Assembly: GCA_023475225.1 (NCBI GenBank)
Contig: JAMCVK010000024.1
Coordinates: forward strand, 62,001-126,000
Direction: 5' to 3'
Length of the DNA: 64,000 nt
Source of the DNA: Chloroflexota bacterium
GTDB taxonomy: Bacteria; Chloroflexota; UBA6077; FW602-bin22; JAMCVK01
In this document: positions 1-8,303 of the stretch, in pieces
Numbering within the stretch: the first letter of the stretch is position 1
Layout: each line of letters begins with the position of its first letter
The notes under the pieces: generated by a model
What the model saw: the letters and a program-made list of their open reading frames with translations, nothing else
Told to the model about the DNA's origin: nothing
Databases searched by the model: none
Made by a program: the position numbers and the translations under genes

Positions 1-662
1 TGAGGCATGCCCTCAGCTATCTTCTTCCCATAGTCGAGCACGAGGACCCGATCGGAGATAGGCATAATTACTTCCATAACGTGCTCAACCAGAAAGAGGG
101 TAATACCCCGGTCGCGCAACCTATAGATCAGCTCTACCGCCTCTTGTTGCTCCTTCGGATTTAAGCCGGCCATGGCCTCATCAAGCATCAACAGTTTTGG
201 CCTGGTCGCTAAAGCGCGGGCCACCTCTAAGCGCTTCTTATCAGCGGTAGTCAGGTTGGCTCCCAGAATGGACTGCTTATCGGCTAGCCCAACGAATTCC
301 AGTACCTCCAAAGCCGTCTTACGTGTCTGCTTGGCGTCCGCTGTGTGGCAGAAGCCGCCCACCATCACATTCTCCAGGACAGTCATATCCTTGAAGATGC
401 GCATAATCTGGAAGGTGCGGGCCAGTCCAAGCTGGCAGATTCGCTCCGGCGTATATCCGGTGATCATCTGCCTGTCAAACCTGACGGAGCCTTCATCCGG
501 CCGGTAGAACCCAGCGATGCAATTGAAAAGGGTAGTCTTGCCTGCCCCATTGGGACCGATCATACCCACGATCTCTCCCTGGTTGACCTCCACATTTATG
601 CGGTCGTTAGCCACCAGGCCGCCAAACCTCTTCGTCAGATTGTTCACTTCGAGAAGAGCCAT
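1..662 (-). CDS. livG: Branched-chain amino acid-type ABC transporter ATP-binding protein LivG (partial)
   Basis: This is a cytoplasmic ATPase of a Liv-type (HAAT) ABC importer that would power uptake through the adjacent LivH/LivM permeases. The C-terminus runs off the left edge. Translating the minus strand from ATG 662 gives MALLEVNNLTKRFGG, a Walker A GPNGAGKTT near residue 39, the Q-loop region, an unusual ADKKRLEVARAL signature region and Walker B LLMLDEAMAGLNP. The LivG-specific GLARTFQ stretch is present. It starts 6 nt after the livM stop, so it is the distal part of the same operon; a LivF partner is expected beyond the edge. The transported compound is not known. The signature region (ATRPKL after ADKKRLE) follows the LivG pattern rather than the canonical LSGGQ. 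Confidence 0.93.
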   Translation of the reverse strand, partial: MALLEVNNLTKRFGGLVANDRINVEVNQGEIVGMIGPNGAGKTTLFNCIAGFYRPDEGSVRFDRQMITGYTPERICQLGLARTFQIMRIFKDMTVLENVMVGGFCHTADAKQTRKTALEVLEFVGLADKQSILGANLTTADKKRLEVARALATRPKLLMLDEAMAGLNPKEQQEAVELIYRLRDRGITLFLVEHVMEVIMPISDRVLVLDYGKKIAEGMP

Positions 663-668
663 CTCAAT

Positions 669-1688
669 TCAACCCTGCCGTCTGAATCGCTGAAGGAGTC
701 CAATCAATCCCTTAGGCTGAAAAACAGCCACAATCGTAATCATGGCCCCATAGGTGATCAGGTGCACGGCCGTCGTGCTGCCCAGGTAAACGCGGGTGAA
801 CTCGGACAAAGGTATCAACATGAGTGCTCCCAGAATAGGTCCCCAGAGCGTTCCCGCCCCTCCGACGACGGCAATAAGGCAGATGATCACCGAAAGTATG
901 AAGTGGAATACCGTCTCCGGATCAATGAACATTAGATACTGGGCATAGAAGGATCCTCCGAAGGCAGTGAAGAGAGCACTGAAGGACATCGCAATCAACT
1001 TATATTTGGTGGGGTCTATGCCCAGGCTGCGTGCCGCATCCAGGTCCTGTTTGATGGCCCGGAAGTAGAAGCCCATTCGCGAGCGCTCAATCCAGTAGGT
1101 CAGAACCATTATGGCTGTAAGCATGGCCAGGCTGATGTAGTAAAAAGGGGCCCGACTCTTAAACTGAAAGTTGATAAATGACTCTTTTAGGAAGGGAACG
1201 TACAATCCTACGGCACCACCAACATCCTGCCAGTTAATAAAGCTGGTTTGGATTACTGAGGCAACGGCGATAGTAGCAATGACAAAATAGTGCCCTTTAA
1301 GTCTGAAGCATGGATAGCCAATGATCAAGGAAACCAGCACAGCCACAAGTCCACCGGCGAGCATCCCTATCCAGGGGCTGATGTTCCAGCGTAATAAGAG
1401 TACAGTTGAAGTGTAGGCGCCAATGCCAAGATAGGCGGCGTGTCCCAATGATACCTGACCGGCATAGCCACCGATGATATTCCAGGCCTGCCCCAACATA
1501 GCGTATAGGAAGATCATAATCATCACGTGCTGTGGGAAGAGCCCGCTGAAGATAAAGGGATAGACCAGGATGAAAACACCTAAACCAATCACTACAGCCA
1601 TCCTGACCAGGCCAAAGGTTGTGAGCGTTTCAACCAGGGGAGCCCGTCTGACCTCAGTTGCACCCTCTACAAGATTCGGCGTTCCCAT
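669..1688 (-). CDS. livM: Branched-chain amino acid-type ABC transporter permease LivM
   Basis: This is the second membrane subunit of the Liv-type importer. About 339 residues contain eight to nine hydrophobic segments and the family motifs GYAGQVSLGHAAYLGIGAY and GGAGTLWGPILGALM. ATG 1688 was chosen because it has GGTGA 7 nt upstream and starts just after the livH stop (1696-1698). A TTG in frame at 1709 would overlap livH by 14 nt and is the alternative. LivM works with LivH as a heterodimeric pore, energised by LivG. Position between livH and livG is the usual order. The substrate is unknown; the linked methyltransferase genes suggest a methylated amine or amide rather than leucine, which is inference. 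Confidence 0.93.
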   Translation of the reverse strand: MGTPNLVEGATEVRRAPLVETLTTFGLVRMAVVIGLGVFILVYPFIFSGLFPQHVMIMIFLYAMLGQAWNIIGGYAGQVSLGHAAYLGIGAYTSTVLLLRWNISPWIGMLAGGLVAVLVSLIIGYPCFRLKGHYFVIATIAVASVIQTSFINWQDVGGAVGLYVPFLKESFINFQFKSRAPFYYISLAMLTAIMVLTYWIERSRMGFYFRAIKQDLDAARSLGIDPTKYKLIAMSFSALFTAFGGSFYAQYLMFIDPETVFHFILSVIICLIAVVGGAGTLWGPILGALMLIPLSEFTRVYLGSTTAVHLITYGAMITIVAVFQPKGLIGLLQRFRRQG

Positions 1689-1695
1689 TTGCTCA

Positions 1696-2562
1696 TCACC
1701 ACTTCCCAAATAGCCCTTGTGGCCGTATCAGCACAACAGTCAGATAGACCAATAAAACGATCGCGTACTTGAAAGCCGGCAGAAAAAGTCCGGCCCAATT
1801 CTCCACCAGGCCGATCAGTATGCCAGCGACGAAGGCCCCGCTGATGCTGCCAAATCCGCCCAGGGCTACCGTCACAAAGGCGGTGAGGGCAAAGATGGAG
1901 CCAACGTTGGGGAAGATGTAATAATAGGTGGCTAACAGCGCGCCGGCGATGCCCACACAGGCGGCACCTATCCCCCAGGCGATGGCGAACACACGATCGG
2001 TATTTATGCCCATCAGGGCGGCTGCCTCTTTGTCCTCAGCCGTCGCTTCGAGGGCCCGTCCCGTCTCTGTTCTAGCGATTAACCAGTAGATGAAGGCTGT
2101 GGCCACGATGGCTCCCACCGAGGCTAGCAGTTGGGGTGTACCGACGAATACGCCCTTAAATACCTCAAGGCGCCCACTGGCCAGAGACACTTGAATCAGC
2201 CTATAGTTGGCTGTCCAGAGAAATTGGGCTGTGGCTTGCAGGAAGACCATCAGACCGAACGTGGCGAAGATTTGAGCTGACATAGGGGCGGCCAGAACGC
2301 GACTGATGATCAGCTTGTGCGTGAGCACGCCGATCATGAATAAAAGCAAGGCGCAGATGGGCAGGGAAACCAGCGGATCCATGGCGAAAAGCACATATAA
2401 CCAGTACGCGGTATACATGCTTATCATCAAGAACTCCCCATGGGCGAAGTTCACGATATCCATAACGCCGTAGATCAGGGTAAGGCCAAGGGCGATCAGG
2501 GAATAAACTAACCCCATCAACAGACCGTTGAGCATTGCTTGGGCCAATGCCTCAGGCTGCAT
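1696..2562 (-). CDS. livH: Branched-chain amino acid-type ABC transporter permease LivH
   Basis: This is the first permease of the Liv-type importer, 288 residues and the normal family length. LivH hallmarks are visible: GLVYSLIALGLTLIYGVMDI with NFAHGEF following near the N-terminus, EDKEAAALMGIN in the cytoplasmic loop that contacts the ATPase, and a GGFGSISGAFVAG segment near the C-terminus. It has about eight transmembrane helices. The ATG at 2562 is preceded by TGGAGT. It is separated from the binding-protein gene by a 75-nt spacer holding a strong hairpin, and is followed by livM after a few nucleotides. Confidence 0.93.
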   Translation of the reverse strand: MQPEALAQAMLNGLLMGLVYSLIALGLTLIYGVMDIVNFAHGEFLMISMYTAYWLYVLFAMDPLVSLPICALLLFMIGVLTHKLIISRVLAAPMSAQIFATFGLMVFLQATAQFLWTANYRLIQVSLASGRLEVFKGVFVGTPQLLASVGAIVATAFIYWLIARTETGRALEATAEDKEAAALMGINTDRVFAIAWGIGAACVGIAGALLATYYYIFPNVGSIFALTAFVTVALGGFGSISGAFVAGILIGLVENWAGLFLPAFKYAIVLLVYLTVVLIRPQGLFGKW

Positions 2563-2581
2563 CTATAGTACTCCATTCTAG

Positions 2582-2615
2582 GAGCAGGTGGCTTCTACGA
2601 AGAAGCCGCCTGCTC
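2582..2615 (-). promoter_or_regulatory. Intercistronic hairpin between livK-like and livH
   Basis: Arms 2582-2595 and 2602-2615 form a continuous 14-bp stem (one G-U pair) around a six-base TACGAA loop. No T-run follows on the transcribed minus strand, so it is unlikely to be a plain intrinsic terminator. Hairpins in this place commonly protect the binding-protein mRNA or attenuate readthrough, giving more binding protein than permease. That role is inference. Confidence 0.7.
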
Positions 2616-2637
2616 GACCTCAGGAATGCTGTATCAC

Positions 2638-3999
2638 CTATTTTCGCTCGCTCCACTTCGGGATGGGCCAGATCACGTCCTTTGCGGCCAACTCGAAGGG
2701 CCAAACGGTGTAGTATACCTCGCCCTGTGCTTGAACCACGATTCCCCGTCCAAGGATGTTCTGTCCGGTATTCGGATCGAACTTCACGCCGTCCCAGGGC
2801 ATGATCAGCTGGTCGCCGGGGATATTAGTCTCAAGCAAAGCCTTGCGGATAGCCTCCGGGCTGGTGGAACCAGCGCGGTTAATAGCATCCAACATCGTTA
2901 ACGTTCCGGTGAAGTTACGTGAAGATACGCCAGTCATATTAGCCCCATAGCGCTGCTTGTAGAGATCATTAACGGCCTTCACCAGAGGCTTCTTCCCGGC
3001 CAGGTCCAGAGCGAACACCTCGCGACTTAATATGTAGTTGCCATCCTTTCCTACCGTCTTCAGAAAATCTGACTCGATGAAGCCGGCATCCTGGGCGATC
3101 ACGGCCAGCGGATTGTAGTCCAGCTGCTTGAAGGTCCTTACCATCAGGATAGCGTCGGAGATGTAGGAGGTAGGCATCGCGATATCGGCCCCGGAACCCT
3201 TCAGTTTCTCGACCTCGCTACTGAGAGAGGCGGTATTGGCTGGATAGGGTATGGTCGTCACTACATCATTGCCGTACTCCTTGGCATATTGAGCCTCAAA
3301 CTTGGCCGAGTCGGTGCCGAAAAGGGTATTCTCGTGGATGAGGGCGATCTTCTTGACTGCAATGCCCTTTTTCTTCTTCAAATCCTCCAGGAACTGGAAG
3401 AAGTTCTGAGCGAACGTTTGATCGTGTGGGGTGGTGCGGAAGAACCACTTCAGGCCCTGTTGGGTTAACATTGGGGAGGTGGAGATGGGAGTCAGGAGTG
3501 GCACTCCCAACGATTCGGCCGCCCTGCTGGCCACAGCGGTGACTGAACTGGCGTAGGTACCGACGATGGCCACCACCTTCTCACTAGTGATCAACCGTTC
3601 TACCTCAGCCTTGCCCTTCTCCGGGCTGCCCCCATCATCTGCGAAGACGAGCTTGACTTTTGCTCCACCAAGATTAGGTAGTCCCTCTGTCTTAGCCAGG
3701 GGCATGTTCAAGTCATACTTGCCATTAACAATTTCGGCCAGCAGTTCAGAGCCGTTTTTCATCTCCAACCCAGCCGGACCCTGAGGGCCTGTCAAAGGAG
3801 CGAGGACGCCTACTTTTATCTCCTTCACGACCACGGGGGTGGGACTAGGTGCCGCAGCTGGCTTAGTTGCTTCCGCTGCCGGCTTAGCGGCAGTAGGGGT
3901 GGGTGTCGGCGCGGCGGCCTTCTCAACACAAGCAGACAGCAAGACACCGATTAACAGAAATACCAACGACATCCCCAGAACTTGCCCTATCTTCTTCAT
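2638..3999 (-). CDS. Liv-type ABC transporter substrate-binding lipoprotein
   Basis: This is a periplasmic-binding-fold receptor (LivK/Peripla_BP_6 family) for the adjacent Liv importer, about 453 residues. MKKIGQVLGMSLVFLLIGV followed by LLSAC is a lipoprotein signal peptide. After the cysteine comes a low-complexity Pro/Thr/Ala linker typical of Chloroflexota, then the family start IKVGVLAPLTGPQGP. The longer reading frame begins at 4128, but ATG 3999 has GGAGG 8-9 nt upstream and begins the signal peptide, so it is taken as the start. The ligand cannot be read from the sequence. Being downstream of a corrinoid methyltransferase operon, it may bind that pathway's substrate. Confidence 0.92.
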   Translation of the reverse strand: MKKIGQVLGMSLVFLLIGVLLSACVEKAAAPTPTPTAAKPAAEATKPAAAPSPTPVVVKEIKVGVLAPLTGPQGPAGLEMKNGSELLAEIVNGKYDLNMPLAKTEGLPNLGGAKVKLVFADDGGSPEKGKAEVERLITSEKVVAIVGTYASSVTAVASRAAESLGVPLLTPISTSPMLTQQGLKWFFRTTPHDQTFAQNFFQFLEDLKKKKGIAVKKIALIHENTLFGTDSAKFEAQYAKEYGNDVVTTIPYPANTASLSSEVEKLKGSGADIAMPTSYISDAILMVRTFKQLDYNPLAVIAQDAGFIESDFLKTVGKDGNYILSREVFALDLAGKKPLVKAVNDLYKQRYGANMTGVSSRNFTGTLTMLDAINRAGSTSPEAIRKALLETNIPGDQLIMPWDGVKFDPNTGQNILGRGIVVQAQGEVYYTVWPFELAAKDVIWPIPKWSERK

Positions 4000-4102
4000 A
4001 TCAATTTCCCCTCCTTCAGTGAATGCATCGAATGGGGGGTGTTCGAAAGCGCTTCTCAATTTGAACCCCACCATTTTGAGGGATTTTAGAAAGAAAGCCA
4101 CT

Positions 4103-4129
4103 GTTGGGGTACACCCCCAGACCCCCAAC
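4103..4129 (-). terminator. Hairpin in the 220-nt gap between DUF6282 gene and livK
   Basis: GTTGGGG (4103-4109) pairs with CCCCAAC (4123-4129). On the minus strand the stem is followed by a pyrimidine-rich CTTTCTTTCT, so a weak terminator or attenuator between the methyltransferase genes and the importer is possible. A second perfect 7-bp hairpin (AGGCGTT/AACGCCT, 4181-4198) lies closer to the upstream gene and has no T-run. The intact reading order suggests partial rather than full termination. Confidence 0.4.
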
Positions 4130-4219
4130 GTTGAAATTCCCTGCTCCGTTCTAAATTACTATCTCACCTCCATTCCTGTAAGGCGTTTGGGAACGCCTCT
4201 CGACTCCAAAAAAAGCCCT

Positions 4220-5092
4220 CTATAGGTTTAGCAACCATCGTGGTATTTCTACCATCATGGTGTGCAGGTCCACTTCGCTGATGCCTTTCTCATAGAGACA
4301 CTGAGCCAGAATGCGCAGGGCCTCGGGAGGCATTGGATTGTGTCGTTGTCCTGTGTCCGTGACAAGAATGCAATTACCGGCTCCCAGGATGCTTATGGCT
4401 TCACGGACCCGGTCCAGATTGTTGCCTGGCCAGGCCCACATGGGGGAGAGCCCACAGTAGTCGATCTCCACCTTTGCTCCCAGGTTCACCAGCTCTTTTA
4501 GCGGCCCCAGGTCAAGGTTCGGTATTTTGAAGAAGGGGTGATTGATTATCATCCGACGAACGCCATGCTCCCTGGCACCACGTAGCAAGGCCAGGATCTC
4601 CTCGGGGGAAAGGTGTCCTGTTCCCAGAGCGACATCGTATTGGGCGATTAAGGCAAGTACGTTCTGTGTGTCATCGGTCAGTCGTCCATTACTTAATATG
4701 GTGATGCCTTCCTGGGTGCGCTGCCCCCCGGCCTGGACGTCGTATCCACCGGTGAAGCCGAATATCCGGGCATGATTGGCGGCGTCGATAGTGGGCATCC
4801 AAATGATCTTGCCTCCTAGCTTAAGCGTGGCTTCTACAGCCGCTGGGTTGAGGCCACCGACATAGCGGTTCAGGACTATACCACCAAAAACCTTAATCTC
4901 TGGAAACTCTTGTCCTACCAGATAGGCCCGGCTAACGGTAGCCTCGTGATGGCATTTGAGGACGATGGCCTGCATCCCGGTCTCTTGTGCAGCCCTGGCC
5001 ATCGCCCGATCATCAGCCAGGCGGTGGAACAGGCAGGGGTGAGAATGGATATGGATATCAATGGCTCCCTGCACTGATACCATATCGGTCAT
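4220..5092 (-). CDS. DUF6282-like amidohydrolase-fold protein
   Basis: This 290-residue protein looks like a metal-dependent hydrolase of the amidohydrolase/PHP type, closest in my recognition to the DUF6282 family. An N-terminal DIHIHSHP (near residue 11) is a metal-binding HxHxH pattern. Further candidate ligands are CHHE near residue 47, GTGHLSPEE, INHPFF and a C-terminal TDTGQRHNPMP. The substrate is unknown. Its ATG overlaps the stop of the mtmB-like gene by 4 nt (ATGA), implying translational coupling and a shared job. A possible role is hydrolysis of an amide or ring in the methylated substrate or its product, which is inference. Confidence 0.75.
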   Translation of the reverse strand: MTDMVSVQGAIDIHIHSHPCLFHRLADDRAMARAAQETGMQAIVLKCHHEATVSRAYLVGQEFPEIKVFGGIVLNRYVGGLNPAAVEATLKLGGKIIWMPTIDAANHARIFGFTGGYDVQAGGQRTQEGITILSNGRLTDDTQNVLALIAQYDVALGTGHLSPEEILALLRGAREHGVRRMIINHPFFKIPNLDLGPLKELVNLGAKVEIDYCGLSPMWAWPGNNLDRVREAISILGAGNCILVTDTGQRHNPMPPEALRILAQCLYEKGISEVDLHTMMVEIPRWLLNL

Positions 5093-6480
5093 AACGCTCT
5101 ACCCTGAAGGATAGTTTTCCATCTGAGCCCCATAGATTCGAGTTCCTCTCTAACCCGATGATATAGTTCAAGGTATTCCGGTTTGGGAATGCCCCGGGCG
5201 ACATCGAAACAGTCCTGGTATCGTTGGCCGATGGGGGCATGCGGTATCGAATCCTCGTACCGATCCAGAAGGGACTTAACAACCTCGTTAGCCTCTTTCC
5301 GGGTCATCCCGGTGGTGGCGTGGGCCACCTCGGTCGCGAATTGCGGTTCTAGCGGAGTCATATAGTCGACGTGTGTGGCCTTGGCCGTTCCTTCGGCCTC
5401 GATCGACCCGCCGGAAACGACGGCGGCGATCACCCAGGCAGCCGTCTCGTAGAGACACATTTCTGTCACGGGCCCAGCAGCGACATACCCCAAGTCCAGG
5501 AGTGGGAAATGGCTGTTGCGACTGATGGCCTGGGAGCTGACGCTCAAGGCCCATAAGGTATTCCGACAGGTAGTGCAGCCATAAGCAAAATGAGTGGGGA
5601 ACGGATGATGGAACGTAGCGCGCTTCACCAGGATGCCCTCCAGATTGTAGGCCACCGTCACCACAGCCGTACCTTCTGGCCCACCGGCGTAGCCACCAAG
5701 AAGCGTTCCTGTTTCGGAGAGCCAGTTGAGCCCTGTATTCAATAAATAGGCAATCTTATTCAACAGGTCGAAGTTGATCTTCAGTTCAGCTAAGGAAGCG
5801 ATCTCCCAGGCATCCCCGGCCCCCAGGCCGAACTGGCTGCCAGCCAGTGTAGCCATGCCAGATACAGCTGTGGCTATGCCATTGATAATGGGTAGACCAG
5901 GCCGTCCAGCGCGGCGAATGGCCTCTTTAGAAAGGACTACAGTTCTGATCGCTCCCTCGATCTCCAACGGCGTCCCAGCTACAACTTCCTGTCCATTGAT
6001 AGTGGCTAGGCTGGGCGTAGTGATGGAGTCAGCCAGAGGGATGGCGGCATACCACTGCACCAGGCTGGCCAAAATCTCCTCATTGGAGGCACCCCCGCCG
6101 GCCGCACCTACCGAACACCACGGTGGTTCGCTGCTTTCAGGGCGCCTGGCGATCAGCCTCTTGGCCTCCTTCCCCGTACCTAAAATGGGTCCAATGGGGG
6201 CAGAGGCGATAGCCTCGTTGAGCTCCTCCGCGCTGAACTTGATGATCCGTTCACTATCGACACAGTATGTCCCTACATCTCGATAAAATTCCATTCCAGC
6301 CATAAACAGCCGGTCGGCTAACCCATCGTCGGCCGGTATCGGGTTCTCTGGATCATACCTGATATCGTATTTGCGGATTACCTCCCGTAGTTTGGGTACG
6401 AAAACTCGCAGGTTAAAATCGTTCTCTGAACAGACTGGGCCGCTAAGGGCCCTATTAACCACCTCAGCGAAACTGACCAT
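5089..6480 (-). CDS. MtmB-like methylamine:corrinoid methyltransferase without pyrrolysine
   Basis: This 463-residue protein resembles monomethylamine methyltransferase MtmB over its whole length (MtmB is about 458). Recalled MtmB landmarks have clear counterparts: GRPG at 192-195, ELKI near 232, GGYAGGPEG at 262-270 and GPVTEMCLYE at 336-345. In Methanosarcina MtmB the catalytic pyrrolysine (UAG) lies four residues after GRPG. Here that codon is ATC, Ile199 (5884-5886), and the frame has no amber codon at all. The family transfers a methyl group from a methylamine to a cognate corrinoid protein, and such a protein is encoded 5 nt upstream. Without Pyl the substrate is probably not monomethylamine; non-Pyl MttB relatives use quaternary amines such as glycine betaine. 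Family certain, substrate unknown. Confidence 0.88.
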   Translation of the reverse strand: MVSFAEVVNRALSGPVCSENDFNLRVFVPKLREVIRKYDIRYDPENPIPADDGLADRLFMAGMEFYRDVGTYCVDSERIIKFSAEELNEAIASAPIGPILGTGKEAKRLIARRPESSEPPWCSVGAAGGGASNEEILASLVQWYAAIPLADSITTPSLATINGQEVVAGTPLEIEGAIRTVVLSKEAIRRAGRPGLPIINGIATAVSGMATLAGSQFGLGAGDAWEIASLAELKINFDLLNKIAYLLNTGLNWLSETGTLLGGYAGGPEGTAVVTVAYNLEGILVKRATFHHPFPTHFAYGCTTCRNTLWALSVSSQAISRNSHFPLLDLGYVAAGPVTEMCLYETAAWVIAAVVSGGSIEAEGTAKATHVDYMTPLEPQFATEVAHATTGMTRKEANEVVKSLLDRYEDSIPHAPIGQRYQDCFDVARGIPKPEYLELYHRVREELESMGLRWKTILQGRAL

Positions 6481-6485
6481 GCCCT

Positions 6486-7148
6486 TTAGCCTCTCTTTCT
6501 CTCAGACATCAGTTGCAGAGCGACCTTGACTGCATCATCGGCCGTCGCCCCATAGCCGTCTGCTCCTATCTTGTTAGCCCACAGTTGATCGACTGGAGCA
6601 CCGCCCACCATCACCTGATATTTTTCCCTGAGTCCTTGCCCTTTGAGGTGCTCAATGACATCCTTCTGGTTAGGCATCGTCGTTGTCATCAGGGCAGAAC
6701 AGGCTATGATATCGGCCTTCGTCCTTTCAGCAGCCTCGACAAAGGCTGAGGCAGCGATATCGCTGCCCAAATCATACACTTCGAATCCCGCTGCTTTCAA
6801 CAAGGTGGCGACAATATTTTTACCGATCTCGTGAATATCACCTTTAACCGTGCCGATGACGACCGTACCAGCCCTCAACGTCTCCTTGTTGTCCCTGGTC
6901 ATCCTTGGCTCCAGCACGGCCATCGCTGCTTTCCAGGCCTCAACGGCCAACATAACCTCTGGCAACCAGATTTCGAAGGCACGCCACTTGTCGCCCACAG
7001 TCCGCATGCCAATCAGGAGCCCCTTTTCTACCGCTTCGACGGGTGGAATGCCCTCCTGTAGAGCCTGTTCTGCGGCAGCTGTTGCCGCGGTGACATCGCC
7101 AGCGACGATGGCCCTGGCCAGCGCCTGTAAAGTCGCTTCGTCTGACAA
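6486..7148 (-). CDS. Corrinoid protein of the methyltransferase system (MtmC/MttC-type)
   Basis: This 220-residue cobalamin carrier receives the methyl group from the MtmB-like enzyme. Residues 1-90 form the methionine-synthase-type helical cap. Residues 93-215 form the B12-binding Rossmann domain with DIHEIG at 104-109; His106 is the expected lower cobalt ligand. SAL at 151-153 and MVGGAPV at 180-186 complete the DxHxxG-SxL-GG signature. It starts at TTG 7148 behind AAGGAGG. Size and signature match MtmC, MtbC and MttC. The methylcorrinoid:acceptor methyltransferase (MtbA, or a tetrahydrofolate-dependent MtgA-type protein) and a RamA-type activator are not in this window. Confidence 0.94.
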   Translation of the reverse strand: MSDEATLQALARAIVAGDVTAATAAAEQALQEGIPPVEAVEKGLLIGMRTVGDKWRAFEIWLPEVMLAVEAWKAAMAVLEPRMTRDNKETLRAGTVVIGTVKGDIHEIGKNIVATLLKAAGFEVYDLGSDIAASAFVEAAERTKADIIACSALMTTTMPNQKDVIEHLKGQGLREKYQVMVGGAPVDQLWANKIGADGYGATADDAVKVALQLMSERKRG

Positions 7149-7167
7149 TGAAGAATACCTCCTTGTG

Positions 7168-7875
7168 TTATTGTAAGCTGCTCAATATGTCAAGGTCAGC
7201 TTTCACCTGCAGTCGCTTGAGGGCTGCCCACAGTGAGGCCTGGTTGCTCGTCACCACTGGCTTGCCCAGCACCTTAGAGAGAGGCACAATTATCTCGAAG
7301 GTGCGAAAGTTGGTGCAGCTGATAAAGAGGACATCCGAGTCCTTATCGTTGAATTCATAGGCTAGTTTGAAAGCTTCGGCTGGATGTTGCCGGCCTATCT
7401 CGGTGTTATCCACAATCCCTAATCCCCGTACCTGCGTTACCTTAAATCCGTTGTCCTCAAAGAAGATCCGTTCCCGCTCGTTGATCTCAGTGATATAGGG
7501 AGTGAAAATCTCCACGCGTTTGGCCTTAAGGTGAGTCAGGGCGTCCAAAACGGCGTGGGAGGTCGTCAGTGTCGGTATCCCGGTAGCCCCTTCCATCTGT
7601 TCTTCAAGTCGCCTATCATAACCCTTTCCTTCGATGAAGCTGCCACTGGTACAGCCATAAAGGATCAGATCAGGTCGACAATCAGCCAGGAGTTGTGCCC
7701 CTTGGACACAGGTAGAGGCCATCGCCCGAAGCACCTCTGGCGTCACATCAACGCAGGGCATCCGTGCCGTGTGTAGTGACACAGAAGGAGGCAAATAGTG
7801 GCCGAATTCGAATTCCATTGTGGTGTTCGATGAGGGAATAAGTAGCCCGAGTCTCTTCCTGGGCTCGCCTAACAT
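7168..7875 (-). CDS. Maleate isomerase/Asp-Glu racemase superfamily enzyme
   Basis: This cofactor-independent enzyme belongs to the maleate cis-trans isomerase/arylmalonate decarboxylase branch of the Asp/Glu racemase superfamily, about 235 residues. Two catalytic cysteines are visible, Cys75 in YGCTSGSF and Cys187 in ISCTNFRT, the pair used by maleate isomerases. The N-terminal LGLLIPSSNTTME is typical of that family. ATG 7875 was chosen because GGAGG lies 8 nt upstream; GTG 7884 would overlap the ribosome binding site. It is the first gene of the group racemase-corrinoid-mtmB-DUF6282. It may isomerise or racemise a carbon skeleton made from, or feeding into, demethylation. The real substrate is unknown. 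Confidence 0.85.
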   Translation of the reverse strand: MLGEPRKRLGLLIPSSNTTMEFEFGHYLPPSVSLHTARMPCVDVTPEVLRAMASTCVQGAQLLADCRPDLILYGCTSGSFIEGKGYDRRLEEQMEGATGIPTLTTSHAVLDALTHLKAKRVEIFTPYITEINERERIFFEDNGFKVTQVRGLGIVDNTEIGRQHPAEAFKLAYEFNDKDSDVLFISCTNFRTFEIIVPLSKVLGKPVVTSNQASLWAALKRLQVKADLDILSSLQ

Positions 7876-7970
7876 ACTAACCACCTCCTCACTCGCCTTA
7901 GGTCATTATGGGGTTGTAATCAACATTGTGATGTCCCGAAAACTGAAATTCTGCTCGATTTACGGTATAG

Positions 7971-8300
7971 CTAATCGAAGGCCACGGCCAGGTCCCTGAT
8001 CAATGACTCCTTCTCCAGAGGCCCGACCATCACCCGCTCCCCCGGCCGGACAATCGTGTGGCAGGCCTTGACCGCTTTGCCTCCCAAGCGGAGGCGACAG
8101 CTCCCACAGATGGCCCGCCCGCAGTGATAGTCACGGAAGGCTAGGGTTGGGTCCAAATCCTCATAGATATGCCTGAGCAAGGCCAGGAGGGTCGTTTCCC
8201 GGTCAGATAGGATGCGATATGTTTGGAGAGTGGGTTCACCTTCCGCCTGGGGGTCATAACGCAAAATGTCAACGATAATCTCCTTGGCAGGTTCCTTCAT
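7971..8300 (-). CDS. 2Fe-2S subunit, SdhB/FrdB N-terminal domain only
   Basis: This small iron-sulfur protein of 109 residues matches only the N-terminal plant-ferredoxin-like domain of succinate dehydrogenase/fumarate reductase subunit B. Cys60, Cys65, Cys68 and Cys80 give the CxxxxCxxC...C pattern for one 2Fe-2S cluster. The C-terminal dicluster domain of normal SdhB (about 240 residues) is absent; the frame stops at TAG and the following 95 nt do not encode it. Its start lies 3 nt after the flavoprotein stop, so the two form an electron-transfer pair. The partner that gives or takes electrons is not seen. Confidence 0.85.
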   Translation of the reverse strand: MKEPAKEIIVDILRYDPQAEGEPTLQTYRILSDRETTLLALLRHIYEDLDPTLAFRDYHCGRAICGSCRLRLGGKAVKACHTIVRPGERVMVGPLEKESLIRDLAVAFD

Positions 8301-8303
8301 TGT

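Noticed and set aside
345-935. Open frame of 196 codons on the plus strand
   Set aside because: It lies antisense to livG and livM, which have strong family motifs.
5089-6480. Hidden pyrrolysine readthrough in the MtmB-like gene
   Set aside because: The frame contains no TAG before its natural TGA stop, and the position matching Pyl is ATC.
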